Below, piece after piece: positions 8,222 to 16,590 of a stretch of 64,000 nucleotides of DNA. The stretch's first letter is position 1. Every line of letters begins with the position of its first letter. The notes under the pieces were generated by a model. That model worked only from the letters and a program-made list of their open reading frames with translations. It was not told where the DNA came from and ran no database searches. The position numbers and the translations under genes were made by a program. The DNA is from Chitinophagaceae bacterium UBA2791 (GTDB taxonomy: Bacteria > Bacteroidota > Bacteroidia > Chitinophagales > Chitinophagaceae): NCBI GenBank assembly GCA_002352105.1, contig DEHV01000039.1, forward strand, positions 78,559 to 142,558, in the 5' to 3' direction.

Positions 8222-9673
8222 CTAATGAATATTAACGAACTGAAGGCCGCCCTTTCCTTCCACTTCAAGCGTCCGGGTAATGTTCCTGGCGCCGGGCAAC
8301 TGCACCGAAATCTTATTGACCCCTTTTTGCAGCGGCGCCCTTATATATTGAATATGGGCGGGAAGGCTCTGCCAGTTGCGGGTATCCGCTTTTTCAGCGG
8401 CAAGGCTGAAAGCCTGAAAGATCAGTCCCATAGCGGCTCCAACTGCTTCCGCCTTTTCCTCCTGTTTCTTTTTTTCGTCCGGCGTTTCCGCCTTATCCTG
8501 ACCCTTTTTATTGTTGGCGATCGCCTTGCCTCCTGCTCGCAGGCCGGCCTCGGCGATCTTTTTGATCGCCAGTCTCGTTAATGCTTCCGTGATGTCTTTA
8601 ATGCGATTCTCCCTCATCGTTTGGAAGGCGATGGTATTGATATCCTCTGCCAGTTCCGGCGTATATCCCATGCCGTTTATGGTCACGCTCGCCGTTTCTA
8701 CGCGGGGCGACACGGCGGAATACCTGGGAAGGGCCACCCGGAAGGTGCGGAGATCGCCGATATCCACATTGTTTGTATTGTAACGGTTAAGATCAAATGG
8801 AATTTGAAAATTACCGGCCGGATCCGCAAAATAAAAGCTGCCTCCCTCTCCCTTCAAAAGCGTAAAGAACAGGTTCTCTTCTTCCTTAACGGGCGCCTTG
8901 CCGGTTTCGATAAACAATACCAGTTCGCCGCCCTCAGGAGCCGGCGTTGGCTGGTAGGATATATTCCATTGGCGTTCGAACCTATCGGCTATGCCGGTAA
9001 ACCCATTTTGATGAGCCGTCCGGATCAGGTCTTTTTGTAACTGGGAGGGGATCCGCACGCCGTACCAGGTATTATCGGGATGGGAAAGATAAGTTTCGGA
9101 GGCATTACGATAAGCAATAAACGCATTGTTAAGATCTCCCGCCGCTTCATAGATCATTCCCTGGATATTGAGCGAGAAAGCGTCCCGGCTGAACCGGTTG
9201 TCTCTTTCCCTTGTGCGGTCCATCTGTTCGTTCGTTGCAATGCTGATCCTTCGGGCTTCCACCAGGGCGTTTTCGGCATCTCCCAGATAAGAATAGTTCA
9301 GCGCCTTATAGTAATGCAGCATGAACCGTTCGAAAGCCTCGCCCCGGTAGGTTTGCATCATGGGATTAAGCAGGTTCCCGGCGATCAGGTCGCCTGTATT
9401 TTTGAAACGGGTCTCCGCAATGCGGTCGGCCTCATTCAGCAGGTAATTGCTGCTGTCGTACAACCCCATCAGGTGCGCCATCCTGCCCTTTTCAGCATAG
9501 TACAGGAACTGATTGCGCGGCCGGTGAAGAAATTTTATATTGTCCAATACCCGCGAGGCGGCGCTGTACCGGCCTGCTTCCATCTGGGTATAATAACGCT
9601 GGATCTTGCGATTATAGCTTCCGCAGGATACCAGAAAAACGACGATGCAGAGGAAGGAAAATCCTTTTATCAT
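8222..9673 (-). CDS. COG3014-like TPR lipoprotein of the LpoB locus
   Basis: 483 residues with a lipoprotein signal (MIKGFSFLCIVVFLVSCGSY, Cys at about 17) and helical TPR-like repeats (residues 20-190: YYTQMEAGRYSAASRVLDNI, ERFMLHYYKALNYSYLGDAENALVEAR split over adjacent helices). A beta-rich C-terminal domain follows, with a Lys/Glu/Ala-rich segment around residues 400-420. COG3014 proteins are found beside LpoB-type lipoproteins in other bacteria, and the same arrangement occurs here: the lpoB-like gene is 41 bp upstream on the same strand. Likely inner face of the outer membrane. Biochemical role not established. Confidence 0.75.
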   Translation of the reverse strand: MIKGFSFLCIVVFLVSCGSYNRKIQRYYTQMEAGRYSAASRVLDNIKFLHRPRNQFLYYAEKGRMAHLMGLYDSSNYLLNEADRIAETRFKNTGDLIAGNLLNPMMQTYRGEAFERFMLHYYKALNYSYLGDAENALVEARRISIATNEQMDRTRERDNRFSRDAFSLNIQGMIYEAAGDLNNAFIAYRNASETYLSHPDNTWYGVRIPSQLQKDLIRTAHQNGFTGIADRFERQWNISYQPTPAPEGGELVLFIETGKAPVKEEENLFFTLLKGEGGSFYFADPAGNFQIPFDLNRYNTNNVDIGDLRTFRVALPRYSAVSPRVETASVTINGMGYTPELAEDINTIAFQTMRENRIKDITEALTRLAIKKIAEAGLRAGGKAIANNKKGQDKAETPDEKKKQEEKAEAVGAAMGLIFQAFSLAAEKADTRNWQSLPAHIQYIRAPLQKGVNKISVQLPGARNITRTLEVEGKGGLQFVNIH

Positions 9674-9714
9674 TACAGAAATCAGTCGTATAAACAGCTG
9701 TGCGCGACAGGCTG

Positions 9715-10302
9715 TTAATTTTTTATGTACTTGGCGATCTTCTTGTCGCCGATCCAGACCACTTCATTGGTCTCGATATTGGTTAGCTCAAGATCCACCT
9801 GGTAATACGTCACTTTCTTTCTCTTATAGGAATCAACAATTGAGTTGATCGATCCCTGCAAAATAAAATCAGCGCCGTTCTCCAGGCCAAATTGCTTCAT
9901 GGTGGAAGCGGAGGCGTTGGTTTGCTGATCGGCTTTTTCCGCGCGCATCTCTTCCCTTTTTTTACCGCCCTGGACCAGGCCTACCTTGCTGGACGAGATA
10001 AAGGAGCGTTCCACATCTTTTACAAAGGTTTCGGCTTCGATGTGTTCATGGCTTTTATTCTGCACCATTCCCACGATCACCACCGGCTTTTTGCCCTTGG
10101 CCTGGGCGTGATCGGAGACCCAGGGAGACGAAAGGATGTCTTTCACCATGGATTCGGCGGTGAGACGGGAATCGGTATTGTTCCAGCGACCGCTGAGGTC
10201 GATCTGTTCCGAACTATCGATACGCGTGACCTTTCTGCTGCAGGAAGAAATGATCAGCGTTGCGGATACCAGTATAAAAGCAGCGTAGACAAGTTTTTTC
10301 AT
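9715..10302 (-). CDS. LpoB-like lipoprotein (penicillin-binding protein activator family)
   Basis: 195 residues. Signal peptide with lipobox ISSC (Cys about 21), then LSGRWNNTDSRLTAESMVKDIL, SPWVSDH, PVVIVGMVQNKSHEHI, VERSFISSSKVGLV, GADFILQGSIN and VDLELTNIETNEVVWIGDKKIAKYIK, the order seen in the LpoB (COG3417) family. In enterobacteria LpoB crosses the periplasm to stimulate PBP1B. Whether the Bacteroidota protein does so is not known. Middle gene of a minus-strand trio; spacing of 86 bp to the gene before and 41 bp to the gene after. Confidence 0.85.
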   Translation of the reverse strand: MKKLVYAAFILVSATLIISSCSRKVTRIDSSEQIDLSGRWNNTDSRLTAESMVKDILSSPWVSDHAQAKGKKPVVIVGMVQNKSHEHIEAETFVKDVERSFISSSKVGLVQGGKKREEMRAEKADQQTNASASTMKQFGLENGADFILQGSINSIVDSYKRKKVTYYQVDLELTNIETNEVVWIGDKKIAKYIKN

Positions 10303-10388
10303 ATATAGATTAAGGTTAAAAAAGAATACAATAGTAAGCCCGGGTCATCGGAAAGCGCCGGGACCGCTGTTTTGCGCCCCAGGCGCCA

Positions 10389-10796
10389 TTACCTGTACAT
10401 CCAGTTCCAGAAAAAAGGAGAGCCTACGGTTCCCCACATTACCGGGTTGTTAAACCGGCGAAAACTGGGATGGCCATAATAATGGTATGGCCCGTTGCCG
10501 TACGGATAACGATAGCCCATGCCGTTATACAGGTAATTATTCCTTACCCTTTCCATGCGCAGATCGCGGCGGAATTGCTTGCGCGCCTCGCGGGCCTCTT
10601 CCTTATCCGCCAAATAATCAATTGCTTTATAGGTCTGCTGCGCCGTAGTGGATTGGCCTGCATTAACAGAATCCGCCAGTTTCATATACTTGTCGCGGCT
10701 CGCGGCATAATTAGGATTCTGATCCTTGCTCAATTCCTGCCCTATTGCTAAAAGGCCGGAAAAGACAGTGGCGAAGAAGAGTAGTAGTGTTTTCAT
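10389..10796 (-). CDS. Small exported protein of unknown function, first gene of the LpoB-like operon
   Basis: 135 residues starting at MKTLLLFFATVFSGLLAIGQ, a signal peptide. The mature part has a Lys/Glu/Arg-rich helical stretch (EEAREARKQFRRDLRMERVR) and a Tyr/Gly/Pro/Asn-rich tail ending FFWNWMYR. No family recognised. The frame reads 10 codons upstream to 10826, but those codons lie in the duplicated leader repeat and would precede the signal peptide, so 10796 is chosen. It stands where ycfL sits in gammaproteobacterial lpoB loci but bears no visible similarity to it. Confidence 0.65.
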   Translation of the reverse strand: MKTLLLFFATVFSGLLAIGQELSKDQNPNYAASRDKYMKLADSVNAGQSTTAQQTYKAIDYLADKEEAREARKQFRRDLRMERVRNNYLYNGMGYRYPYGNGPYHYYGHPSFRRFNNPVMWGTVGSPFFWNWMYR

Positions 10797-11325
10797 CTGC
10801 GTACTATTTATATTTACTTCGTGCATAATCTATTTTCATCGGTCTCAGTGAATGCTTCGCATTTACTTCGTGCATAATCTATTTTTATCGGTCTCAGTGA
10901 ATGCTTCGCATTTTTAATGGCCAGCCGCGCGTCGCCAAACGCTTTGCCGGCGGAACGATGGAACTTATCAAGATAAAATCTTCAGACCCTACATGAGCAT
11001 AATGAAAATTTTATCTTGAACGTTTCATAGCCTCATTTTATTAGAGTGATTAACTCATACTAAAGTATAAAACGGCCCGTTAAACCGCTGTTAAAGCCCT
11101 CTGAAAGAGCGCTATACGTCTACAAATTAACATTTTTCCGACTCTCCCGCCAGGGTGATCTCCGCGCTGAAAAAACGTAAAAATACGATTCTCCGGAAAG
11201 GCCGATCGGGTTGATAATAAGCGCGCTATACTGCTCATCTGCAGCAACCGGATAAATACGCGGATAAATATTTATTTTAGCCATGAGAAATCTCCTGTAT
11301 AAACCCCCGGGAGCGCCCGTTAACA
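10797..11325. other. Divergent intergenic region between the LpoB-like operon and the response regulator
   Basis: Contains leader repeat copy B (10812-11030). From 11031 to 11325 I see AT-rich sequence but no clear consensus promoter and no gene. Confidence 0.6.
10812..11030 (-). repeat. Leader repeat family 1, copy B with a 49-bp tandem duplication
   Basis: Two 49-bp units (10812-10860 and 10861-10909) differ at one base. They are followed by the GC-rich block and a perfect 12-bp inverted repeat (10968-10979 with 11008-11019), ending in the GTTTCATAG that also ends copy A at 2167. The element begins 16 nt upstream of the start codon at 10796, in the same orientation relative to the gene as the porV copy. 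Confidence 0.8.
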
Positions 11326-11976
11326 ATGAAGGAAAATATTAAAATCGGCCTCGCGGATGACCATGTACTGCTGAGAAGCGGCCTCGCCGTGCTGATCAGG
11401 AACCTGGGGTATTCCGTTGTGCTGGAATGCAGCAACGGCAGGGAAGTAAAGGCCAATATTGATAAAGGCAATCTTCCCGATATCATGTTGATGGACATCA
11501 ACATGCCGGAACTGGACGGGTTCGAAACGACGCTCTGGCTTAAGGAAAACCATCCCTCGGTTAAGGTGCTGGCCCTGAGTATGTATAACGACGAACTGGC
11601 CATTATCAGGATGCTTAAGAACGGCGCCAAAGGGTATATCCTTAAAGAAGGCGACCCCCGCGACCTGCAATATGCCATTACTTCCGTGCTGCAGAAAGGA
11701 TTTCATTATACAGAGCTTGTAACCGGCAGCCTGATCCATGCCATGAACGAGGATGAAGAAGGGCTGCAGGCGGGCGCGAGGATCAATCCCAAAGAACTGG
11801 AATTTCTAAAACTGGCCAGCACGGAAATGACCTACAAGCAGATCGCCGACCAGATGTCGCTCAGCCCCAGGACCATCGACGGCTACCGGGAAAGCTTATT
11901 CGAAAAACTGAATATCAAAAGCAGGGTTGGACTTGTATTGTATGCTATAAGAAACCGGATCGTACAGGTCAAATGA
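11326..11976 (+). CDS. NarL/FixJ-family response regulator
   Basis: 216 residues. An N-terminal receiver domain (about 4-120) has the acidic pair ADDH, the phospho-acceptor Asp in DIMLMDINMPELDG, a Ser in the LALSMY switch position and the Lys in GYILKEGD. The C-terminal LuxR-type helix-turn-helix (about 150-210) reads ELEFLKLASTEMTYKQIA, MSLSPRTIDGYRESL and KLNIKSRVGLVLYA. It should bind DNA when phosphorylated. No kinase is fused, but a hybrid kinase and an HPt protein are encoded within 5.6 kb, and it may be their output. The methyltransferase gene starts 22 bp after its stop. Confidence 0.92.
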   Translation: MKENIKIGLADDHVLLRSGLAVLIRNLGYSVVLECSNGREVKANIDKGNLPDIMLMDINMPELDGFETTLWLKENHPSVKVLALSMYNDELAIIRMLKNGAKGYILKEGDPRDLQYAITSVLQKGFHYTELVTGSLIHAMNEDEEGLQAGARINPKELEFLKLASTEMTYKQIADQMSLSPRTIDGYRESLFEKLNIKSRVGLVLYAIRNRIVQVK

Positions 11977-11998
11977 ATAAATCTATACAGGCCCCTCT

Positions 11999-12871
11999 AT
12001 GTCTTCCTTATTAAAAGACTACCACAGCAACATCAACGAATACTATCAGCGCGCGCAGTCCGACTACGAGCTGATATGGCATTTAAAAACGCATCATTGC
12101 CTGCATTATGGTTACTGGCAGCCCGGCACGCGAACGCTTCGCGAAGCGCTCATGCGCATGACCGAACAGGTGGCCCTCCACGGAAGAATAGCGCCCGGCG
12201 ACCGCGCGGTAGACCTGGGCTGCGGCGTAGGAGGACCCGCCGTGTACCTGGCCGAAAAATACCAGTGCCAGGTAGAAGGCATTTCGATCTCCCTATTCCA
12301 GATCAGACAGGCCAGGGCGCTGGCAAAGAACAAAAAGACAGGATCCGTCGGCTTTAGCGTGCAGGATTACTGCCATACGCTTTTCGATGATGAACAGTTT
12401 GATATTGCATATGCCATAGAGAGCGCCTGTTATGCGGTCGACAAAAAAGAACTCCTGTCGGAAATAAACCGGATCCTTAAACCCCGGGGAAGGCTTGTGG
12501 TCCTGGACTTTTTCCGGACAGGCGCTCAGCCGAACGAGGCGGATGAAATGATCATGAAGAAATGGACGGAAAGCTGGGCTATTGCCGACTATGCGCGGGA
12601 ATCCGATTTTGAAACGCAACTGCAGGAAACCGGCTTCATAAACATCAAACGGATCAATATCAACAAGGAGATCTATCCCAGCGTTAAAAGGCTTTATTAT
12701 TGCTATTATCCCGGCGTTGTCTGCGATCTTCTTTTTCGCCTGGCAAAAAACAGGGGTCGCGTCAACTATAAAAATGTGCGATCGGCCTTCTACCAATACA
12801 AGGCCTTCAAGAAAGGCCTTTGGAATTACAATATCTATGTTGCCGAAAAGGGCGGGCCGGGCGACACCTGA
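11999..12871 (+). CDS. SAM-dependent class I methyltransferase, small-molecule type
   Basis: 290 residues. The SAM-binding motif AVDLGCGVGGPAVYLAEKY lies near residue 70, with an acidic motif II region VEGISIS, FDIAYAIESACYAVDKKELL, and ILKPRGRLVVLDFFR. The N-terminal HLKTHHCLHYGYW resembles the gamma-tocopherol, sterol-C24 and cyclopropane-fatty-acid group of lipid methyltransferases. Substrate unknown; with a carotenoid-type oxidoreductase nearby, a membrane lipid or terpenoid is plausible but inferred. Likely cotranscribed with the response regulator. Its 3' end overlaps the convergent histidine kinase gene by 37 bp. Confidence 0.82.
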   Translation: MSSLLKDYHSNINEYYQRAQSDYELIWHLKTHHCLHYGYWQPGTRTLREALMRMTEQVALHGRIAPGDRAVDLGCGVGGPAVYLAEKYQCQVEGISISLFQIRQARALAKNKKTGSVGFSVQDYCHTLFDDEQFDIAYAIESACYAVDKKELLSEINRILKPRGRLVVLDFFRTGAQPNEADEMIMKKWTESWAIADYARESDFETQLQETGFINIKRININKEIYPSVKRLYYCYYPGVVCDLLFRLAKNRGRVNYKNVRSAFYQYKAFKKGLWNYNIYVAEKGGPGDT

Positions 12872-14640
12872 AGAATGATCTTCCTGAACAGCTCGCTCTT
12901 CATAACCGGCTTGGTGGCATAATCATTCATCCCAGCCTCCAGGCAGGCTTTTTTCTCCGATTCCTGCGCAAAAGCAGTTAAGGCAATGATCTTCAGGTTC
13001 CGGATATGCTCTTTTGCGTGACCGCGTATTCGCCTGGCTGCCTCAAGACCATCGGCGCCGGGCATTTGGATATCCATCAGGGCCAGGTCATAATCGCCAG
13101 CCTCAATTTTTTTCAACGCCTCATTACCGTCCGCCGCAAAATCTATCCGTATCTCCGGCGCTTCCGAATGCAGGATCTTCCGGATGATGAGCTGGTTAAC
13201 CTCATTGTCTTCCGCTATCAGTATTTTTATGTTCGTCAATAGCCCCTTCATCTCCTCAGACAAGGAAAAATCTTCCGGGATATCCCCAGGCTGTTCCACG
13301 GCTGCTTCGCAAGGCAGTACAATGATCACTTCGGCGCCCTTGCCTGGCTGACTTTTTATATCAATGCTTCCACCGAACAGTTCAACCAACTGGCGGGTAA
13401 TGCTCAAGCCCATGCCGGTTCCTCCATATTTCAAATGAATAAGCGGATTGGCCTGGCTGAAAATATCGAACACCCTGCCAATTTCCTCTTCCGACATGCC
13501 AATACCGGAATCCCTGATACAATAGCAAATAGCGTTTTCCTCAGGCAACAGACGCGCAGAGAAATGCACTTCCCCTTCTGCCGTGAACTTGATGGCATTC
13601 TCCAGCACATTGTTAAGGATCTGCATGATGCGAAAGGGATCGCCGATCAATTTTTCGGGAAGATCATCCCCGATAGACAGCGTAAACCGTATCTTTTTTG
13701 CTTCCGCCTTTCGGAGGTTCGACTGATAGGCCCCCATCAGCAGGGGACGGAGCTCATAGACGATCTGATGGTAATGGAATTTTCCCGTCTGGATCTTAGT
13801 GATATCCAATATATCATCGATCATATAAACCAGTTGCCTGGCGGACCGCTCCATAACCGACAACAATTCGGGATGGTCTTCAGATGCCTTATTGTTCTTT
13901 ATCAATTCCGTTACGCCGGTTATTGCATTGAGCGGCGTCCTCATCTCATGGCTCATCTGCGCGATGAACAGGTCCTTGTGTTTTTCTGCGGTCTCCAGTT
14001 CTTTTTTGGTTTTTTCCAGCTGCGCCATGGCATTCAACAGGTCTTTGTTGACGCCGCTGATCTCTTCTATCGATTTTATCTTGTTGTTCTCAAAAGCGTT
14101 GCCGATGATGAACACATTCAGGATAAGGAACAGAACAATGACAAAAGCATAATACCGGTTATCGCCTTCATAGTAATTATATGCGCCGGCAAATTTTATC
14201 CCATAGATGTCCATTGCCAGAAAACACAGGGGCATCAATATAGATATGCAGAACCAAAACAACGCAAACCTTTTGTTTAGCAGCCAGAAAGCATACAAGG
14301 GGATCAGTATGCTCCAGAAAATAATGGGACTGACGAATCCCCCGGAAACATAGGTAGCGAGCGCCACAAAAGCAGTACCCGAGAAAATATAGAGATTGGC
14401 GGCTTTTTCAAGCGTCAACAGGCGATAGTAGAACAATATAAAAATGGCCGAGAACACCAACAGGAAAACCACGGATATTTCCAATACCTGGTGAAAATCA
14501 AACAATTGATTGCCGGTGACAATCACGATAAGCGTGATCACGGTAAGCCGGATGCAGGTAGCAAAATGCCGGTACCGGCTTTTTTCTTCCTCTCCGGCCA
14601 CGCGCGCGGGCAAACGGTATTTCAATAGATCATCAAACAT
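12835..14640 (-). CDS. Membrane hybrid sensor histidine kinase with C-terminal receiver domain
   Basis: 601 residues. About six hydrophobic segments occupy residues 25-185, a short coiled coil about 190-225, then HisKA with the phospho-acceptor in MSHEMRTPLNAI, HATPase_c with NNVLENAIKF (N box), DSGIGM (G1) and GGTGMGLSI (G2), and a receiver domain (about 470-590) with IAEDN, the Asp in LALMDIQMPGADG and a Lys in MNDYATKPV. There is no periplasmic sensor domain, so the signal is probably sensed in or at the membrane. It sits 9 bp after the FAD oxidoreductase in one operon with an HPt gene. Confidence 0.93.
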   Translation of the reverse strand: MFDDLLKYRLPARVAGEEEKSRYRHFATCIRLTVITLIVIVTGNQLFDFHQVLEISVVFLLVFSAIFILFYYRLLTLEKAANLYIFSGTAFVALATYVSGGFVSPIIFWSILIPLYAFWLLNKRFALFWFCISILMPLCFLAMDIYGIKFAGAYNYYEGDNRYYAFVIVLFLILNVFIIGNAFENNKIKSIEEISGVNKDLLNAMAQLEKTKKELETAEKHKDLFIAQMSHEMRTPLNAITGVTELIKNNKASEDHPELLSVMERSARQLVYMIDDILDITKIQTGKFHYHQIVYELRPLLMGAYQSNLRKAEAKKIRFTLSIGDDLPEKLIGDPFRIMQILNNVLENAIKFTAEGEVHFSARLLPEENAICYCIRDSGIGMSEEEIGRVFDIFSQANPLIHLKYGGTGMGLSITRQLVELFGGSIDIKSQPGKGAEVIIVLPCEAAVEQPGDIPEDFSLSEEMKGLLTNIKILIAEDNEVNQLIIRKILHSEAPEIRIDFAADGNEALKKIEAGDYDLALMDIQMPGADGLEAARRIRGHAKEHIRNLKIIALTAFAQESEKKACLEAGMNDYATKPVMKSELFRKIILQVSPGPPFSAT

Positions 14641-14649
14641 GTTATACGC

Positions 14650-16590
14650 TTAAAGAAGCCGGATCAGCGACACGATGACAAGGACAATGAAGTTAAAGAT
14701 TAAAACGACGCCCAAAACCGCCAAATACAATATGATGGCCGGTATGGCAAGGATAAGCGGTTTCTTTATAATATAGGTAAGAAATAAATAGCTGTAATTT
14801 AAAAACCCATAGAGCAGATTAAAAGGCCGCCAGGGAAGCCCATGCCGGAAATTGCGCTCATCGATCTTCCGGGCAAGGATGAACAACCCCAACATACTGG
14901 GAAGCGCATATGTCGCGGTTTTGCAAAATCCCTTTTTTCCCGCCTGCAAAAGAATGCCGTTCACCGCTCTTTTAGCGGCTTCATTGGCCGTATCCATATC
15001 GGCCAGATCGCTATTGGTCTTAACATAATCCGAAGCCAGGAAAAAATTATCCAGCCGGGTATGCGCATCGGGACGGAGCGTATGCGTGGTTACCGAGTTC
15101 ACCAAAAGCGGCTCCTTATTAAAAAGCCTGGAAGGGTTCCGGTAGTCCGCCACAATGGAGTCGTCCACAAAGCTCAGCTCATGTAAACAATCCGACTCTT
15201 TTAAAGTAAATGGCTGCTTTGTTTTGACGTCCAAAAAGGCGCACCGCCCTATCTGCGACCATACTTCTTTTTTTAACTGGTCAAAGCTCATTTCCTTAGC
15301 GGTGCGCTCCGGATATAAAATACCTTTTGCATCCCAGTTCGACACGACCACCGAGAGGACCGCCCTGATCCTTTGTCCCCTGAATTCCGGCAATGGCTTC
15401 TCCCTGAGATAGTCTTCCCAGTAAGGCGTTTGAGAGATCATGGTGATCGCCCAGGGCGAATCGGTTATCGTTATATGTCCATTTGCTATGTTCAGCTCCC
15501 TGTTCAAATAAAAAACGATCCCGCTCATCCATTCGGTATGTTTCGCTAATCTCGGCAACAGCCTGAGCGTGGGATCTATCCGGTAGAGCTCGGGGCTACG
15601 TTTTTTGATCATGCTGCGAAGACGTTCTATCGGTATGGCGGCGATATAATAATCTCCTTTTATTTTGACCGGTTGCGGTCTTCTCTCCCCGTCTTTATAA
15701 TCGTAGGTAATAAAATCCAGAGAATCCCTTTCGCCCTTTAATTTTTGCGGAACGATCTCAAGTTTGATCACTCTTTCCCCGGTGATGATCTCCAGCTTTT
15801 GCCCGTATTCCTTTTTCAGGAAATCGACCCAGGGGATCAGCCAGGCTTCGTTTGTAGGCGCGTTCAACACCCGGTCGGCCTCGCCAAGCCAGGGATTAAA
15901 GATCTGCCAGAGCATCAGCGCCAGGATCTTCCCTCCCGTCCGGGTAGACGCTTTATCCGCATGACAGGCGACCAGGTTTTTGGTCAGCCCCTCCGCCAGG
16001 AGCAGCTTATAATCCTTTCCATACTGAGGCTTGTCGGCTTCAATAAACTCCTGCCAGGGGATGCGTTCGTACTCAGACATAAAGCGTTCTTCGCAACTGG
16101 TATAGAGTTGAAATACCGCCCTGGTAAAATTTTTCCTTCCTTCCGTGGTAATATCAATGGAGCCGTCGTTAAACGCCTTGATCAGGGCCCTTAACTCCCC
16201 GATCAGTTTTTTGCCCTTGAAAAACAGGCTCCTTCCTATGTTCAGCGGGATGTCCACCGGTTTCCTGCCGTCCGTAAAAAGAAAGGTATAGTAGGGTACG
16301 GGGACCAGGTTATCATATACCGATTTACCGCCTGCCAGCGGGATCTCCTTCATGGTTTGCGTGATATTGCCATAAAAACCCGGAAAGAAGCGGAAGCCAT
16401 GCTCCGCAGGCAATAAAAAATCCGCCTCCTCCGGCTGCTGGGAAACGCTTCGCGCTTTTCCCCCGAAATAATCAGGGCTTTTCTCGATGATGGTCACCCG
16501 AAATCCCCGTTTCAGCAATTCATGGGCGGCGCTTAATCCCGCCACGCCGCCGCCGATAATGATCACTTTCGGGGAGCTGTTACTGTCCAT
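14650..16590 (-). CDS. FAD-dependent amine-oxidase/phytoene-desaturase-like oxidoreductase with C-terminal membrane segments
   Basis: 646 residues. The N-terminal dinucleotide-binding fold is clear (VIIIGGGVAGLSAAHELLKRGF ending in IEK), followed by GGKARS and HGFRFFPGFYGN, as in NAD(P)-binding Rossmann-like carotenoid desaturase relatives. A C-terminal FAD motif lies near LDNFFLASDYVKTNSDLADMDTAN, spread over residues 520-545. The last 90 residues hold two or more hydrophobic segments (LLYGFLNYSYLFLTYII, LILAIPAIILYLAVLGVVLIF), so the enzyme is membrane-tethered. The gene overlaps the 3' end of the HPt gene by 11 bp. Substrate unknown; carotenoid, squalene-like and amine substrates are all possible. 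Confidence 0.82.
   Translation of the reverse strand: MDSNSSPKVIIIGGGVAGLSAAHELLKRGFRVTIIEKSPDYFGGKARSVSQQPEEADFLLPAEHGFRFFPGFYGNITQTMKEIPLAGGKSVYDNLVPVPYYTFLFTDGRKPVDIPLNIGRSLFFKGKKLIGELRALIKAFNDGSIDITTEGRKNFTRAVFQLYTSCEERFMSEYERIPWQEFIEADKPQYGKDYKLLLAEGLTKNLVACHADKASTRTGGKILALMLWQIFNPWLGEADRVLNAPTNEAWLIPWVDFLKKEYGQKLEIITGERVIKLEIVPQKLKGERDSLDFITYDYKDGERRPQPVKIKGDYYIAAIPIERLRSMIKKRSPELYRIDPTLRLLPRLAKHTEWMSGIVFYLNRELNIANGHITITDSPWAITMISQTPYWEDYLREKPLPEFRGQRIRAVLSVVVSNWDAKGILYPERTAKEMSFDQLKKEVWSQIGRCAFLDVKTKQPFTLKESDCLHELSFVDDSIVADYRNPSRLFNKEPLLVNSVTTHTLRPDAHTRLDNFFLASDYVKTNSDLADMDTANEAAKRAVNGILLQAGKKGFCKTATYALPSMLGLFILARKIDERNFRHGLPWRPFNLLYGFLNYSYLFLTYIIKKPLILAIPAIILYLAVLGVVLIFNFIVLVIVSLIRLL

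Noticed and set aside
10812..10909. CRISPR-like or satellite array
   Set aside because: Only two directly adjacent units with no spacers; simple tandem duplication explains it.
12076..12357. Arg/Ala-rich frame inside the methyltransferase gene
   Set aside because: Out-of-frame shadow of a GC-rich part of the gene.
13435..14280. 281-codon frame opposite the hybrid kinase
   Set aside because: Antisense shadow; the kinase motifs are all on the minus strand.
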